Shown here: positions 32,332 to 45,246 of the stretch, piece by piece
How the letters are laid out: the number at the start of each line of letters is the position of its first letter
Numbering within the stretch: the first letter of the stretch is position 1
DNA from: Salticus scenicus
Lineage: Eukaryota > Arthropoda > Arachnida > Araneae > Salticidae
NCBI GenBank assembly: GCA_963930645.1
Contig: OZ005660.1
Coordinates: forward strand, 203,140,927-203,204,926
DNA length: 64,000 bases
Reading direction: 5' to 3'
Translations under genes and position numbers: made by a program
Notes under the pieces: model-generated
Databases searched by the model: none
What the model was told of the DNA's origin: nothing
What the model saw: the letters and a program-made list of their open reading frames with translations, nothing else

Positions 32332-34230
32332 TAGAGCCTCTAAATAAAATAATAGGCCGGCGCATCACCGCCATTTTGCCTCCGAAGAGGACAGCATTCC
32401 CGCTTGGCGTCCTTATCGCTTCCCTAATGATTTTAAGAAATCTTGATCTGAAGCTAATCCGGTCAAGATAAGAGCAATAAGCATCAATAATATTCCTAAA
32501 AACACATTTTTTTTTTTTCACAGTACATTCTCGCGATGTCATTTTATTCTGAGGATATCCTATGGATGTACTGAGGTAAGATGTGTTGTTAGGGCGGTTT
32601 CTGTTTCTTTTACAATATGTCGCCAAAACTCAAATACACAGTAATAGAAGGTCTGCGAACTAGAGATGGGCGTTATTTCACGTAACATAATAAGTAATAT
32701 TATTATTGCATTGTAGCTTATTATCACTGTAATATATTACAAAAAATATCCTATTAAAAAAATAATATTTTCAACTTTATCTCTGCACGCGAAATAGACA
32801 AGAAATTTCTGGCGATAAAACTGATATAATACACCATTATTCAAGTAAAAAGCTTGAATTATTTCTTTTATATAATTACTTTTTTATTTTGTTTTATTTT
32901 ATTTTATTTACAAAATACAAAAACAATATTTCGAACGCCGGCTAAAGACTCGCATCAGATTTTTGCGCAGATGTTCGAATCGATTCGTTACTTCACATCT
33001 GAAAAAAATAGTTCTGAAATCTTAGTAAGGAATACAGACGATTTCCCGCCCGCAATCTGTTACTCAGTGATATTCTGAATCAATAATATCTTTCCATTTC
33101 CAAGTTCATAAAATTATCGTTAAAAAAATAATACAGCTGCTATTATTTTTTTAACGATAATTTTGTAATGATACTATTTTCTAGAATGTATTACGGGATA
33201 TTCTTTGTGAAATATATTAATGAAAATAATTTTAATAAGCAAGATAATTTTAACATTTAGGACAGATAACATCTTGTTCATATTAATTTAGAAATGATTT
33301 TATTTGGTGTTGATTATTTTTCATGGGATAATAAAATCGTTTGAATAAAACACTTTGATACCACGGTTTAACGAAATAGTGTTAATTTATGCAGCTATCA
33401 TGAGTAGGTAAAGGGTGATTATTAGATGTTGATTATTATTTCGTCATGAAGGTGAGGAATGACATTACACTTGCTAAGTTTGGAATCGTTTGCGTATTGG
33501 AAACAGATGTTTGATAATTGAAAGGAAGGAGTGTTTGTTTATATTTTAATTGCTTATAGCAGATGGAATTGAAAATGCGTAATGGCATACAGCATTTATT
33601 GGGGTTTTATTAAGAATAATTTGAGAAAAAAAATTAATATTTATTTATTTATTTATTTTTACTGTTTAGGTTTTTTTTTTTCTTTAAATCTGATTTTTAC
33701 ATGAGACTATTATTTTAGATTTAAAATGAGTAAAGGTGTTAAGAATAGTTAATTATGCTCTAAGTGTCTGAGAAAATACATCATTTTATGCAATTTTTGT
33801 AAGCAAAATCTATATTTTTTAACAAGTGTTTCTAATTTTAGAAAACATATTCAAAGTGACTGTTTGTTAAGTATGAGTGAAAAACACTAATTTTCTTGTC
33901 AATCTGGAAAGTTCAAGTTCTTCGGAAAATCAAAAGAAACAGTCACTCGTAGTTTAAAATTTGGGATGCCTTAAAGATGTTTCTTAAAAATTTGCTATTA
34001 TTATTTAATTGTTTTTTAACTACATATATGGCTTATAATATGAGAATTCCTTTTCTTCTTTTTTTTTTTTTTTTTTTTTTCGGAAAACGGCTCTCGTGTA
34101 CGCGTTTCTTGATATTCTTTGAAATATTCTGTTTTCGTGTTTAAAGGAATTGGTTTAATGATCCTTAAGCTTACTCGGTTGGGACAAACGTTTGTGTAAA
34201 GTTTTGACTCTACCACTATTTCATATCAGC

Positions 34231-34268
<38 letters not shown>

Positions 34269-34784
34269 GAAGAAATTTTAGTGTTAAAGTGAAGATTACT
34301 ATTCGAAAGCATTGGGACTTAAAAACGTGAACCGCACGCGCACATACAATGTAGGACACATGTATATATTGTATATCATCCAGAAAGGATTAGAAAGACA
34401 TTAGCCGTATGTAAATTAAAAAGTAATAGGTTATAAAAATAATATGTTGCAAAAACCTACTACCAGAGGAAGTATGGAACGAAGTAACCTATTATTGAAA
34501 AGTAACTATTTATACCATCTCTACTGCGAACACTTTATATTCACTTCATGAATGATTATAGCAGTTTATCGCTAAACAAACTTACATATCATAGTTTACC
34601 TAGCTAAAATTATGAAATATAATAAAATAAGTTACTCTAAAGTAACGTAAGACGATAAAAAAAAAAGAAAAAAAAAAAAGTTTGTCGTTTGTTTATCAGA
34701 GAAACCAGAAACGTGCTGGGTACATGTGTCAACCCTAAGGCAACAAAATGCTTAATGCGCCAGCTCGTATATATAGGAGCCTTA
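32332..34784. mobile_element. hAT MITE with TAGAGCC / GGAGCCTTA ends, copy 2, interrupted
   Basis: Exact 8-bp target duplication GTTTTCTG at 32324-32331 and 34785-34792. It is a reverse-orientation copy of 16850-17407, split by another hAT element at 32661-34523. Both ends keep the TAGAGCC/TAAGGCT terminal bases. Confidence 0.88.
32661..34523. mobile_element. Nested hAT element with TAGAGATGG ends
   Basis: Begins TAGAGATGG and ends CCATCTCTA, flanked by an exact 8-bp duplication CTGCGAAC (32653-32660 and 34524-34531). Copy 1 of the host MITE shows the empty site (TTCGCAG in GTGTTCGCAGACTG near 17100). It is 1.86 kb with no transposase frame, so non-autonomous; two long poly-T runs lie at 34058-34080 and 34232-34264. 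Confidence 0.88.
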
Positions 34785-34899
34785 GTTTTCTGCTGTGTTT
34801 TGCAGATGCCAAAATGAGATGTATATTTTTAATTTAATTTAATTTGTGTATTGAATTAGGAATACCAATTTTTATTTAATTTTGTGCCGACTTCAAAGG

Positions 34900-35225
34900 T
34901 TATGATTAACGCGTTCCCGCCGGCGCATTCTGTTTACATAGTCTTCTCAAAAGTATCCGAGCACTAGCCAATAATTCCGATATCAAAAAAGTACACTCAA
35001 AACTGTTTTGTTCAATAAATCCTTGTCGAATCATATTCTTAGACTTACTAAGAACATGACAAGAATTTATTTAACAAAGCAGTATTAACACATTCGCGAC
35101 CGCTGACGTGAATTCACGTCATTTCAACTTCTATAGCTAGTTGCCGCTGACGTAAATTCACGTCTTTTCAGATTCCATTCCTGGTTACCGCTGACGTGAA
35201 TTCACGTCATTTCAAGAATTTCTAT
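34900..35225. repeat. TTAA-linked ends and three copies of a palindromic TGACGTGAATTCACGTCA motif
   Basis: CCGCTGACGTGAATTCACGTCATTTCA, or a close variant, recurs near 35099, 35150 and 35189 in ~45-bp steps, each with the 18-bp palindrome TGACGTGAATTCACGTCA or one change from it. TTAACACATTCGCGACC just before and TTAACGCGTTCCCGCC at 34907 look like piggyBac-type ends with TTAA. A partial foldback MITE (34940-35085) lies between. Confidence 0.5.
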
Positions 35226-35299
35226 GGAAACATTACTTCAGTATTATTTCGATAGTATTATTAGAGTATCAATTCTTTGATAGTATTATAGGTTCTTTC

Positions 35300-36220
35300 T
35301 AATATTATGCACGAAATTTTTTCCCTAATTAACTACTACTATTATCAATAATTCATATTAATTTTACAATCACAGGTTAAGAATAACTCTCATTATGTAC
35401 ATTTATACGAAATTTCGTCCGATACTGCCATGTTACAAATTTAGAAAAAATACGATCACAGCGCCTCCTGTCGAGCGATTGATCCCCAAATCTAATCACC
35501 ACCAGTTTATGTCAAGGGCCAACTAAATACCAAGTTTGGTTAAATTTCGTTATTTTTTTTTTTAATTACTATTTTTTTTCTAAGTTTTTTTTTTTTCGTA
35601 AAAAGTGAAAAAAATCGATAACTTTGTTTTAAATTATCACAGATTTATAGATCAACCATTCGTTTTATCGGTATTGACGAGACCTTTCGAAATATACCCA
35701 TCTTGAAATTTTACTCTACTCGAGGGGGGACCCCCCCCTCCCCCAGGGAGGTTCACGAGGCTCCTACACATACAAAAATGTTTTCCCAGTTGACTATCTC
35801 TATTATAAATAATTCTTGTAAATTTCATAATGATTACTAAAAAATAATTTTCTTTATGCAGATTTATACAAAATTTTGTCCTATATCACCATGTTAAAAA
35901 TTTAGAAAAAGCGGGATGGCAACGCAGCCTGTAAGACAATTTTTACGAAAAGTTGATAGGCACTAATTTATGTCAAGATGCAACTACATACCAATTTGTA
36001 TGAAATTCTGTACAGTAGTTCCTGAGATACAGTTGCCACAAAATTTTGTCACACACACACAGACAGACTGACTGACAGACAGAGAGACAGACAGACATTT
36101 TCTAAAAATGGTCAAATCGTGTTCTACAGCTCTCAAAACGTGTAAATCAATCAAAAACCTGAGGTCGAAAATTTTTACGAATCCAATACTTTCTTCTATT
36201 GAATATAGAAGAAAGTAAAA
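35300..36220 (-). repeat. Reverse-orientation relative of the 20751 transposon family
   Basis: AACCATTCGTTTTATCGGTATTG and the GAGGGGGGACCCCCCCCTC block are the reverse of 21230-21330. A unit with CCAACTAAATACCAAGTTTGG recurs once more ~470 bp on. It ends with AGACAGACTGACTGACAG repeats, AAAACGTGTAAATCAATC and TTCTATTGAATATAGAAGAAAG. It is decayed and non-coding. Confidence 0.5.
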
Positions 36221-37396
36221 ATTATTTTATACTTTTAAGCGCAATTTACTATGTATGGTTAGCAATTTGAATAACAATTGCTTTTTGAGGTCGGTGTTAC
36301 AGATTTTGTTAAATTTAGCACTTATAGATTTTTACAGGAACACTACCAAAAATTCTTTATGGTGTGATCTATGGGTTCAGACTATTTGAAGTGCAATAGC
36401 GTAAAAAACTTACTATATGAAGGAAAATATTCAAACACCGCATTATAATTTTCCCTTTTGTATATTTAAGGACTTATTTTTATTTATTCATACAAGCGTT
36501 ATTTACTTAAAGTTCGGAAAGTCGAGTGGAGTCACTCCAGATTTTTTCTTTATTTAATTCTTTCCATGTATTTCTCCCAATGAATCAGTAGAACACAAAA
36601 AGATGTCAGCTGAAAGAAAAAATAATTTGTAACCTCATAAGGAAATATCGGATGTGTAATAAGTTCAATGCTTTTTCTGAGAAGTGTCTAAAGAATTTTT
36701 TTCCGGCATTAGCTTTACATGCCTCATAATAATAAGGAAGCCAAAATATTATAAGGAGATAATGACATGCTTCATAACAACATGAATCTATTATCAAGTA
36801 TAATTAGGACAATTTCCCACAAAACGTATAGAAGCAAAACAAGAAAGAAAAATCACGAATCACGGTGGACCAGGGTCTCCAGTTGTACCCTACCTCTCGT
36901 AGAACACAATGCTTTGAAATACTTTCGGGTGTCTTTGTTCACAAACCAATAGCTGTATTTACTCCATTTTCAAAAGGGAACATCCAATAGTGAACTTGAA
37001 TAATATATATCAGTTTTACGAAATTCCATAAATATTGACGGGAGTTAGAACACGGACAGACACTCAGACAAACCAAAGCACTTTTCAAATTTGTTGGAAA
37101 GTGTTAAAAATTGCATTTAAAGAAGAGATCGTGTGTGAATCCATTGCCCATTTCCATTTAAATCATCTGGAACTAAACAAATTTCTTATTGTGTGAAAGA
37201 TTTCTATGCTGTAGGTGTTCCGAGTGTTTGAAATTTTGAAACGTGGAACAGTGAGTGGGAAGCTGCCGAAGAGCAAAACCTATATATGACCAGAAAAAAT
37301 AAATTGAAATTGAAGAGGCTTTTTCACGATAAGAACAGTGTGAGCCAGAATAATGATGCCAGAAAATTCATGTGCTCACAACAATGCATCTCTAAG
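36221..37396. other. Intron 1 sequence; one diverged ~174-bp repeat unit
   Basis: About 36300-36410 resembles one unit of the 1-235 and 6560 repeats in reverse (TTTTTACAGGAACAC, GAAGTGCAATAGCGT). Nothing else is recognised. Confidence 0.4.
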
Positions 37397-38163
37397 GGCC
37401 GTATTCACCAACTTTTTAACACTTGGATTAAACCTTGGATCAGCGGTAATCGCTCGATCATACGAAAATCGGTATTCTCCAACGAAAATCCTCAGTTCAT
37501 CGGCTACTTTAACTCTTCGTTTTTTATCCTCGAATATCGAAGGATTAACAGAGATAATTCTCGGATCTTTTCGTAAAGCATCCGCACTCCGCAGCTCATA
37601 TTCGTAAACAAATAACAAACATGGCTGACGGTGACGATGTGTTCTCTCTAGATGATATTGAAAGCTTAGAGCTATTAGAAACGTTTGGAAGAAGCAAAAA
37701 GACGATGCATGAAATTAGAGTAAATAATTTGGAATTTTTGGATAATGTGGCATTTCGATATCGCTATCGATTAAATAAAGATTCTGTGGAATCTCAAGTA
37801 CGTATGTTGGATTAGGCTGTCATCTGCCACTGAAAAGAATAATGCATTAACTTCGGCAGAAAAAAAATTTAATAGCGTTACGATTCTATGCAACGGGTAG
37901 TTTTCAGATAGTTCTTGGAGATTTAGCGATAGTCTGCCAGTCTTCTGCTTCGAGAGCTATTAACGATGTTTCAAATGCCGGTGAATAAAAGCTATCTTCG
38001 TTCTTGGCCAATCAAAATGAAGCTTTTATTTCTCTCTCAGTTAATCCATGGATCACGTAATCGGCTGACGGTGAATACCGTAGGAAATTAATCCATTGTT
38101 AGCTTTGATTATCCGATTTGCTATGGTTTAACCCTCAATCAATGAAGTTTGGTGAAAACAGCC
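37397..38163 (+). mobile_element. PIF/Harbinger element, internally deleted
   Basis: The left end GGCCGTATTCACCAACTTT and the right end read in reverse, GGCTGTTTTCACCAAACTT, form a terminal inverted repeat. Between them is only the N-terminal part of a HARBI1-like transposase. The usual 3-bp target duplication is not clear. Confidence 0.7.
37621..37985 (+). pseudogene. HARBI1-like transposase, N-terminal fragment with frameshifts
   Basis: ATG at 37621 opens a 64-codon frame ending at 37815 with FRYRYRLNKDSVESQV, matching the RYRLSKE-type start of Harbinger transposases. After frame changes the next conserved block is read at about 37885-37985: LRFYATGSFQIVLGDLA then SSASRAIND, the family helix-turn-helix (LRFLASGSFQ...GDL...S.STASR). 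The DDE catalytic domain is absent. It cannot transpose itself. Confidence 0.75.
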
Positions 38164-39022
38164 GACTTTGAAATGAATTGACTTCATGGCCTTTAAAAAA
38201 GAAAAAAATCTCCATCATATAAAACCAAATAAAAACCATCAAATCAAATTGCTGTTGGTTGAGCAAAACCTTTTTCTTAAATGATGAGTGTTTTTTCAAA
38301 TTATTGCAGAATACAACCTAAGGCAAACAGTTAATAATAATAATAATAATAATAATAGTAATATTTATTTTAATTAATTAAAGGAAAACTAATCAAAAAT
38401 TCGAAAATCGGGCTTCGAAGTATTGTGTTCTCATCGAGTTCTGAGCTATTCTGAAAGTTTCAAATGCCTAGCTAGTAGGAAAGTTAGTTAAAAATCGATC
38501 GCAAGATTTCGAACAAACAAGAATCGAAGTTAATAAAAACATGGTAAAAATTCAGTTAAAAAGTACAAAATTATAACTATCATTGATAAAAGAAAAAATA
38601 ATTCATCCGCATATATAGTTACGTTCATCACTGACTGACTGACTGACTCTGTCAGGCTTAAAAAGGCTAAGAGATTTTCTTGGACTCTGTCTGTGTGTGA
38701 ACGCAAGTTGCCACCTAATTTTTATACTTTAGTTAATTTTAAAAAATTTAATTGTCCGATCGATAAACTGTTTAAACCGATTGATTTAGAAAAATCGCCT
38801 CTTTCATCTGGTACCTTATTTTTAACGAATTTTTGATTAAATTTTTTAAAATTAATTAAAATATGAAAATAGACATAGCTTTAAAATACACATTTAAATT
38901 TTTAATTGTTGCCTTCTTTTTTTTTTTTTTTTTTTTTAAGCATAAAATGAAATATGTTTTCACGTAAGAAAAAAAAAATCATAAAATATTAAATTTGCTC
39001 TAGCATATGAAAAAATGATGTA
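38164..39022. other. Intron 1; Helitron-family 5' fragment
   Basis: About 38615-38860 carries GACTGACTGACTGACTCTGTC, a GTCTGTGTGTGAACGCAAG phrase and TTAATTGTCCGATCGATAAAC, all related to the Helitrons here and at 53265 and 57040. A (TAA)n run is at 38331-38360. No gene. Confidence 0.5.
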
Positions 39023-39719
39023 TCTTATACTATTAAGTGAGCAATATTTGTATGTATATTTCACTGATCTCGAAAACGGTAGCTCGGACAGTCACGAGAT
39101 TTAACACAAAGGTGCATCCCGAAGGATCATTGTGCACATCGAAGTCAGATTTTCGAATTTTTGATTAGTTTTTTATTAATTAATTAAAATGTGAAAATCA
39201 AAACCTTCTAATTTCTGATAAAAAAAAAAGCCATTTAAATTTTAACATTTTATCCATAATTTAATTGTTGCCAATTTTTTTTCGACAAAATAATAATAAT
39301 AATTAAAAAAAAAAAAAACGTACATTTATTTAAAATGAGGAAAATAAATCAGAAAGATTAGAAAATAAATTAGAAATATCACTCGCATCGTTACAAATAA
39401 GACACCAAATGAAAGGGAAAATTTTTGTAAATCCGATGCATTAAACAGCTTATCAATCGGATGATCAGTTTTTTCTTAATTAATTAAAATGTGAAAATAA
39501 AAACCTTCTAATTTCTGATAAATAAGACATTTAAATTTTAAAATTTTATCCATAATTTAATTGTTGCCATTTTTTTTCGACAAAATAATAATAATTAAAA
39601 AAAAAAAAAAAGTACACTTATTTAAAATGAGGAAAATAAATCAGAAAGATTAGAAAATAAATTAGAAATATCAGTCGCATCGTTACAAATAAGATAGCAA
39701 AATACTATTAAGTGAGCAA

Positions 39720-39894
39720 TAGGGCAGTTCCTTGTTTGTAAAGAAACATCTCAACTTTTATGAGTGGTTGGCAAAAAGGCTTGGGAAAAGCATAGCGATG
39801 GCGGATCACCAACGGAAAATCAATGGTGGGCGGGGCGCGGGAAAGTCGAGCGCGCTTTTTTGCCAACCACCAGACGTCACGAGGAAATGCTCTA
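39720..39894. mobile_element. Small MITE with TAGGGCAGTTCC ends
   Basis: TAGGGCAGTTCCT at the left mirrors AGGAAATGCTCTA at the right, with an inner mirrored pair TGGTTGGCAAAAA and TTTTTTGCCAACCA. It interrupts the Helitron start sequence GAGCAATATTTG, which is intact in the other copies. The target duplication is ambiguous (AT, TA or none). Confidence 0.65.
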
Positions 39895-40150
39895 TATTTG
39901 TATGTATATTTCACTGATCTCGAAAACGGTAGCTCGGACAGTCACGAGATTTAACACAAAGGTGCATCCCGAAGGGTCATTGTGCACATCGAAGTCAGAT
40001 TTTCGAATTTTTGATTAGTTTTTTTTATTAATTAATTAAAATGTGAAAATCATAACCTTCTAATTTCTGATAAAAAAAGCCATTTAAATTTTAACATTTT
40101 ATCCATAATTTAATTGTTGCCAATTTTTTTTTCGACAAAATAATAATAAT

Positions 40151-40183
<33 letters not shown>

Positions 40184-41049
40184 GTACATTTATTTAAAAT
40201 GAGGAAAATAAATGAGAAAGATTAGAAAATAAATTAGAAATATCACTCGCATCGTTACAAATAAGACACCAAATGAAAGCGAAAATTTTTGTAAATCCGA
40301 TGCATTAAACAGCTTATCAATCGGATGATTAGTTTTTTCTTAATTAATTAAAATGTGAAAATAAAAACCTTCTAATTTCTGATAAATAGGACATTTAAAT
40401 TTTAAAATTTTATCCATAATTTAATTGTTGCCATTTTTTTTCGACAAAATAATAATAATTAAAAAAAAAAAAAAAGTACACTTATTTAAAATGAGGAAAA
40501 TAAATCAGAAAGATTAGAAATTAAATTAGAAATATCAGTCGCATCGTCACAAATAAGATAGCAAATGAAAGGGAAATTTTTTTTTAATCCGATGCATTAA
40601 ACAGCTTATCAATCGGACAATTAGATTTTTTAAAATTAACTAAAGTGTGAATTTTAGGTGGCAACAGCAGAAGATTGTATGGAAACCGTTAGGAGAAAAA
40701 AAAATGAAAAATCTGCTTCACATTAAGTCATAATTTTTAAAAGGGATTAAAAATTGCAGTTTTCAAATTCTTTTAAATTTTCTCTCACGAACACAAAAAT
40801 TTAATATACAGCCTATACCCCACAAGACCAACTTGCATTTCAAATTTCATCAATTATTTTGGTTAATAAACAAAACTTATTATTATTATTTTTTTTTTTT
40901 TTCAAATTAAGTTTTATTCTATTTTCGAAAAGATTTATGTGATCATAGATATAATAATATATATAGATCTATCATCCCCATATTATCGTGCAAAGATTTT
41001 TGATGCCGAAAAAAAAGCTTTGGAATCAGCCATGAAGTGGTATTGTAGG

Positions 41050-41082
<33 letters not shown>

Positions 41083-41293
41083 AGAAGAATGAATTTGAAA
41101 CTATATCTGGGGCTTTTCATTCACCTTTAATAAATAAATTATTCATGAATTTTATTTGCTAAAACATTCGTGCATATTCCCGTGTGTATTCACTCGGGGA
41201 AAGACTGCCATATTTTGGTAAAATCGCCGTCTTTTCCCGAGTGAAAAGGAATCACTTTTTTGTCCCCAATGATCAATCTATATATTATTACTA

Positions 41294-43467
41294 CTAGCAG
41301 GCTTTGCCCGCTTCGCTGGCCACTAAATTTAAAGGAAACTCGTTTCTATATAGCTTTATAAAAATAAAATAAAATAAATTACTGAAATTGTTCAAAAGCT
41401 CGCTCCAGGTCCCTGCTGCATTCAGCAGCGATTTGGTCATCAACTGCAACTCGGGCGCTTGTCCCTATTACCTGCGACAATAGTTTACCAATGAGCTATC
41501 CATTTAGGTGCTTATTATATAACAGTTTCGAAATAGATAGTATCGAAAAAATTGGAGTTTCCCTTTTATATTTGAATCCCAGTTACATGTGAACAACACT
41601 ATACGTGTTGTTCACATGTAACTCGGACTGGACTCAAACGTAACTGGGTTTAGACAGCATAATATTTGCTTTTACGTTATTTCATATGTTTTTTTGTTTA
41701 TCCAATCAACCATTAAATGACAGCAATTTCACGCCAAATATTACAATATGCTGTGACCGGCTACGTCTGTAGCATGAGACAATTACTTTTTTGTGTTTAT
41801 ATATAATTCATGGGTTGTAAACCTGATAGTACAGCCTTAATATAGTTCTCTTTGGCGGCTTTTGAATTTTTGTCACCATTTTAGACATAATCCATTGTAA
41901 CAATAAGACTTAATCCCTTTTAACAATATGCTATGAGCGCTATTTCTGCCGTATTTTAGACAACTAATCTTTTTATGGTTATATATATTTCCCATTAAAC
42001 AATTTTTTATTTATTTATTTAAATATTAGTTTGAATTTTTCAAATATTTCTGCTCGACAGCGTGAGAGTGCAGTAATACACAGAGGTTCATTTGTTCGTA
42101 TGATAAATTAGCATAGTGATTATTATATATATAAAAAAATAAATAGGTAAACATTATCGTGTTACACAAATTTATTATGTCGCTCCATTGGCGGCTTTTG
42201 AATTTTTGTCGCCATATTAGCGATGGATTTTTTTTTTTTTTTTTTTTTTTTGTATGAAAAGGGGAAGACTATTTTGCTAATAATTTTATCAGACTCTTTT
42301 TTGTTTATATATAAGAATCCTTTATATTCTGCTTATATTTTTAATGCTTTTTAGGTTTAAAATAGTGCTTGTTGAAATAAATTTCCTATCTTTAAAACTG
42401 CATTTGTTCTGTACATTTTGTGTAAAAATAAATCATTTATGTTTTTATATATTTGATGCGCTACTTAGATTAAAATGGCTGTTGCTATATTAAACTTCTT
42501 GTCGAAAAAAATTCGGTGTACTTCAACACCAAAATTTAAAAAATCGCCCAGCAGGATCTGTTAATGAAGCTGATAAAATAAAAATATGGTTCATAGAGTT
42601 TAAATAATCTGTTTAAAAAAATTTTTTTAACCCAAATTATTAATCTATCGTATCACATACATAGATATAGTAATAATATATAGATTGATCATTGGGGACA
42701 AAAAAGTGATTCCTTTTCACTCGGGAAAAGACGGCGATTTTACCAAAATATGGCACTCTTTCCCCGAGTGAATACACACGGGAATATGCACGAATGTTTT
42801 AGCAAATAAAATTCATGAATAATTTATTTACTATAGGTGAATGAAAAGCCCCAGATATAGTTTCAAATTCATTATTCTTTTTTTTTTTTTTTTTCCTTCA
42901 ATACCACTTAATGGCTGATTCCAAAGCTTTTTTTCGGCATCAAAAATCTTTGCACGATAATATGGGGATGATAGGTCTATATATATTATTATATCTATGA
43001 TCACATAATTCTTTTCGAAAATAGAATAAAACTTAATTTGAAAAAAAAAATAATAATAATAATAACTTTTGTTTATTAACCAAAATAATTGATGAAATTT
43101 GAAATGCAAGTTGGTCTTGTGGGGTACAGGCTGTATATTATATTTTTGTGTTCGTGAGAGAAAATTTAAAAGAATTTGAAAACTGCAATTTTTAATCCCT
43201 TTTAAAAATCATGTGACTTAATGTGAAGCAGATTTTTCATTTTTTTTCTCCTAATGGTTTCCATACAATCTTCTGCTGTTGCCACCTAAAATTCATACTT
43301 TAGTTAATTTTAAAAAATCTAATTGTCCGATTGATAAGCTGTTTAATGCATCGGATTAAAAAAAAATTTCCCTTTCATTTGCTATCTTATTTGTAACGAT
43401 GCGACTGATATTTCTAATTTATTTTCTAATCTTTCTGATTTATTTTCCTCATTTTAAATAAGTGTAC

Positions 43468-43506
<39 letters not shown>

Positions 43507-44277
43507 ATTTTTATTTTGTCGAAAAGAAAATGGCAACAATTAAAATATGGATAAAATTTTAAAATTTAAATGTCATTTTTATCAGAAATTAGAAGGTTTT
43601 TTTTTTCACATTTCAATTAATTAAGAAAAAACTAATCATCCGATTGATAAGCTGTTTAATGCATCGGATTTACAAAAATTTTCGCTTTCATTTGGTGTCT
43701 TATTTGTAACGATGCGAGTGATATTTCTCATTTATTTTCTAATCTTTCTGATTTATTTTCCTCATTTTAAATAAATGTACGTTTTTTTTAAATTATTATT
43801 ATTATTTTGTCGAAAAAAAAAAAATTGGCAACAATTAAATTATGGATAAAGTGTTAAAATTTAAATGGCTTTTTTTTTATTTTTAATCAGAAATTAGAAG
43901 GTTATGATTTTCACATTTTAATTAATTAAGAAAAAACTAATCAAAAATTCGAAAATCTGACTTCGATGTGCACAATGACCCTTCGGGATGCACCTTTGTG
44001 TTAAATCTCGTGACTGTCCGAGCTACCGTTTTCGAGATCAGTGAAATATACATACAAATATTGCTCACTTAATAGTATCCGCGATTGTAATGAAATGCTC
44101 GCCCTCTCGTGGGCTGAGGTGAAATTATAACACCACTGCATATCCTCATATTATGCAATCGACTTTCTATGATGAAATGGCGGAGAAAGAATAATAATTA
44201 CACGTGGCTGTTATATTTACTAACAACTGCAGTGTTCAGAGAGCGCCATCTATCGATCATTACAAACGCGGATAGGA
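41294..44277 (-). mobile_element. Helitron A (minus), downstream unit of the dimer
   Basis: The 3' end CTAG is at 41297-41294, after GCGAAGCGGGCAAAGCCTG. Its 5' TC is at 44277, directly after the CTAG of Helitron B. About 2.79 kb without the MITE at 44078-44272. The content matches B: TATATCTGGGGCTTTTCATTC, TTTTCACTCGGGAAAAGACGG and the ~300-bp inner repeats. Non-coding. Confidence 0.85.
44078..44272. mobile_element. TA-flanked MITE at the Helitron junction
   Basis: TCCGCGATTGTAATGA mirrors TCATTACAAACGCGGA with one mismatch, and TA flanks both sides (44076-44077, 44273-44274). 195 bp. It landed 5-6 bp inside the 5' end of Helitron A after the dimer formed. Contains CAGAGAGCGCCATCTATCGATC. 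Confidence 0.8.
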
Positions 44278-45213
44278 CTAGCAGGCTTTGCCCGCTTCGC
44301 TGGCCACTAAATTTAAACGAAACTCGTTTCTATATAGCTTTATAAAAATAAAATAAAATAAATTACTAAAATTGTTCAAAAGCTTGCTCCAGGTCCCTGC
44401 TGCATTCATGAGCGATGTGGTCATCAACTGCAACTCGGGCGCTTGTCCCTATTACCTGCGACAATAGTTTACCAATGAGCTTCCATTTAGGTGCTTATTA
44501 TATAACAGTTTCGAAATAGATAGTATCGAAAAAAATGGAGTTTCCCTTTTATATTTGAATCCCAGTTATATGTGAACAACACTATACGTGTTGTTCACAT
44601 GTAACTGGGACTGGACTCAAACGTAACTGGGTTTAGACAACATAATATTTGCTTTTACGTTATTTCATATGTTTTTTTTTTTTTGTTTATCCAATCAACC
44701 ATTAAATGACAGCAATTTCACGCCAAATATTACAATATGCTGTGACCGGCTACGTCTGTTGCATGAGACAATTAATTTTTTGTGTTTATATATAATTCAT
44801 GGGTTGTAAACCTGATAGTACAGCCTTAATATAGTTCTCTTTGGCGGCTTTTGAATTTTTGTCACCATTTTAGACTTAATCCATTGTAACAATAAGACTT
44901 AATCCCTTGTAACAATATGCTATGAGCGCTATTTCTGCCGTATTTTGGACAACTAATCTTTTTATGGTTATATATATTTCCCATTAAACATATTTTTATT
45001 TATTTATTTAAATATTAATTTGAATTTTTCAAATATTTCTGTTCGACAGCGTGAGAGTGCAGTAACACACAGAGGTTCATTTGTTTGTATGATAAATTAG
45101 CATAGTGATTATTATATAAAAAAATAAATGAATAGGTAAACATTATCGTGTTACACAACTTTATTATGTCGCTCCATTGGCGGCTTTTGAAATTTTGTCG
45201 CCATATTAGCGAT

Positions 45214-45246
<33 letters not shown>

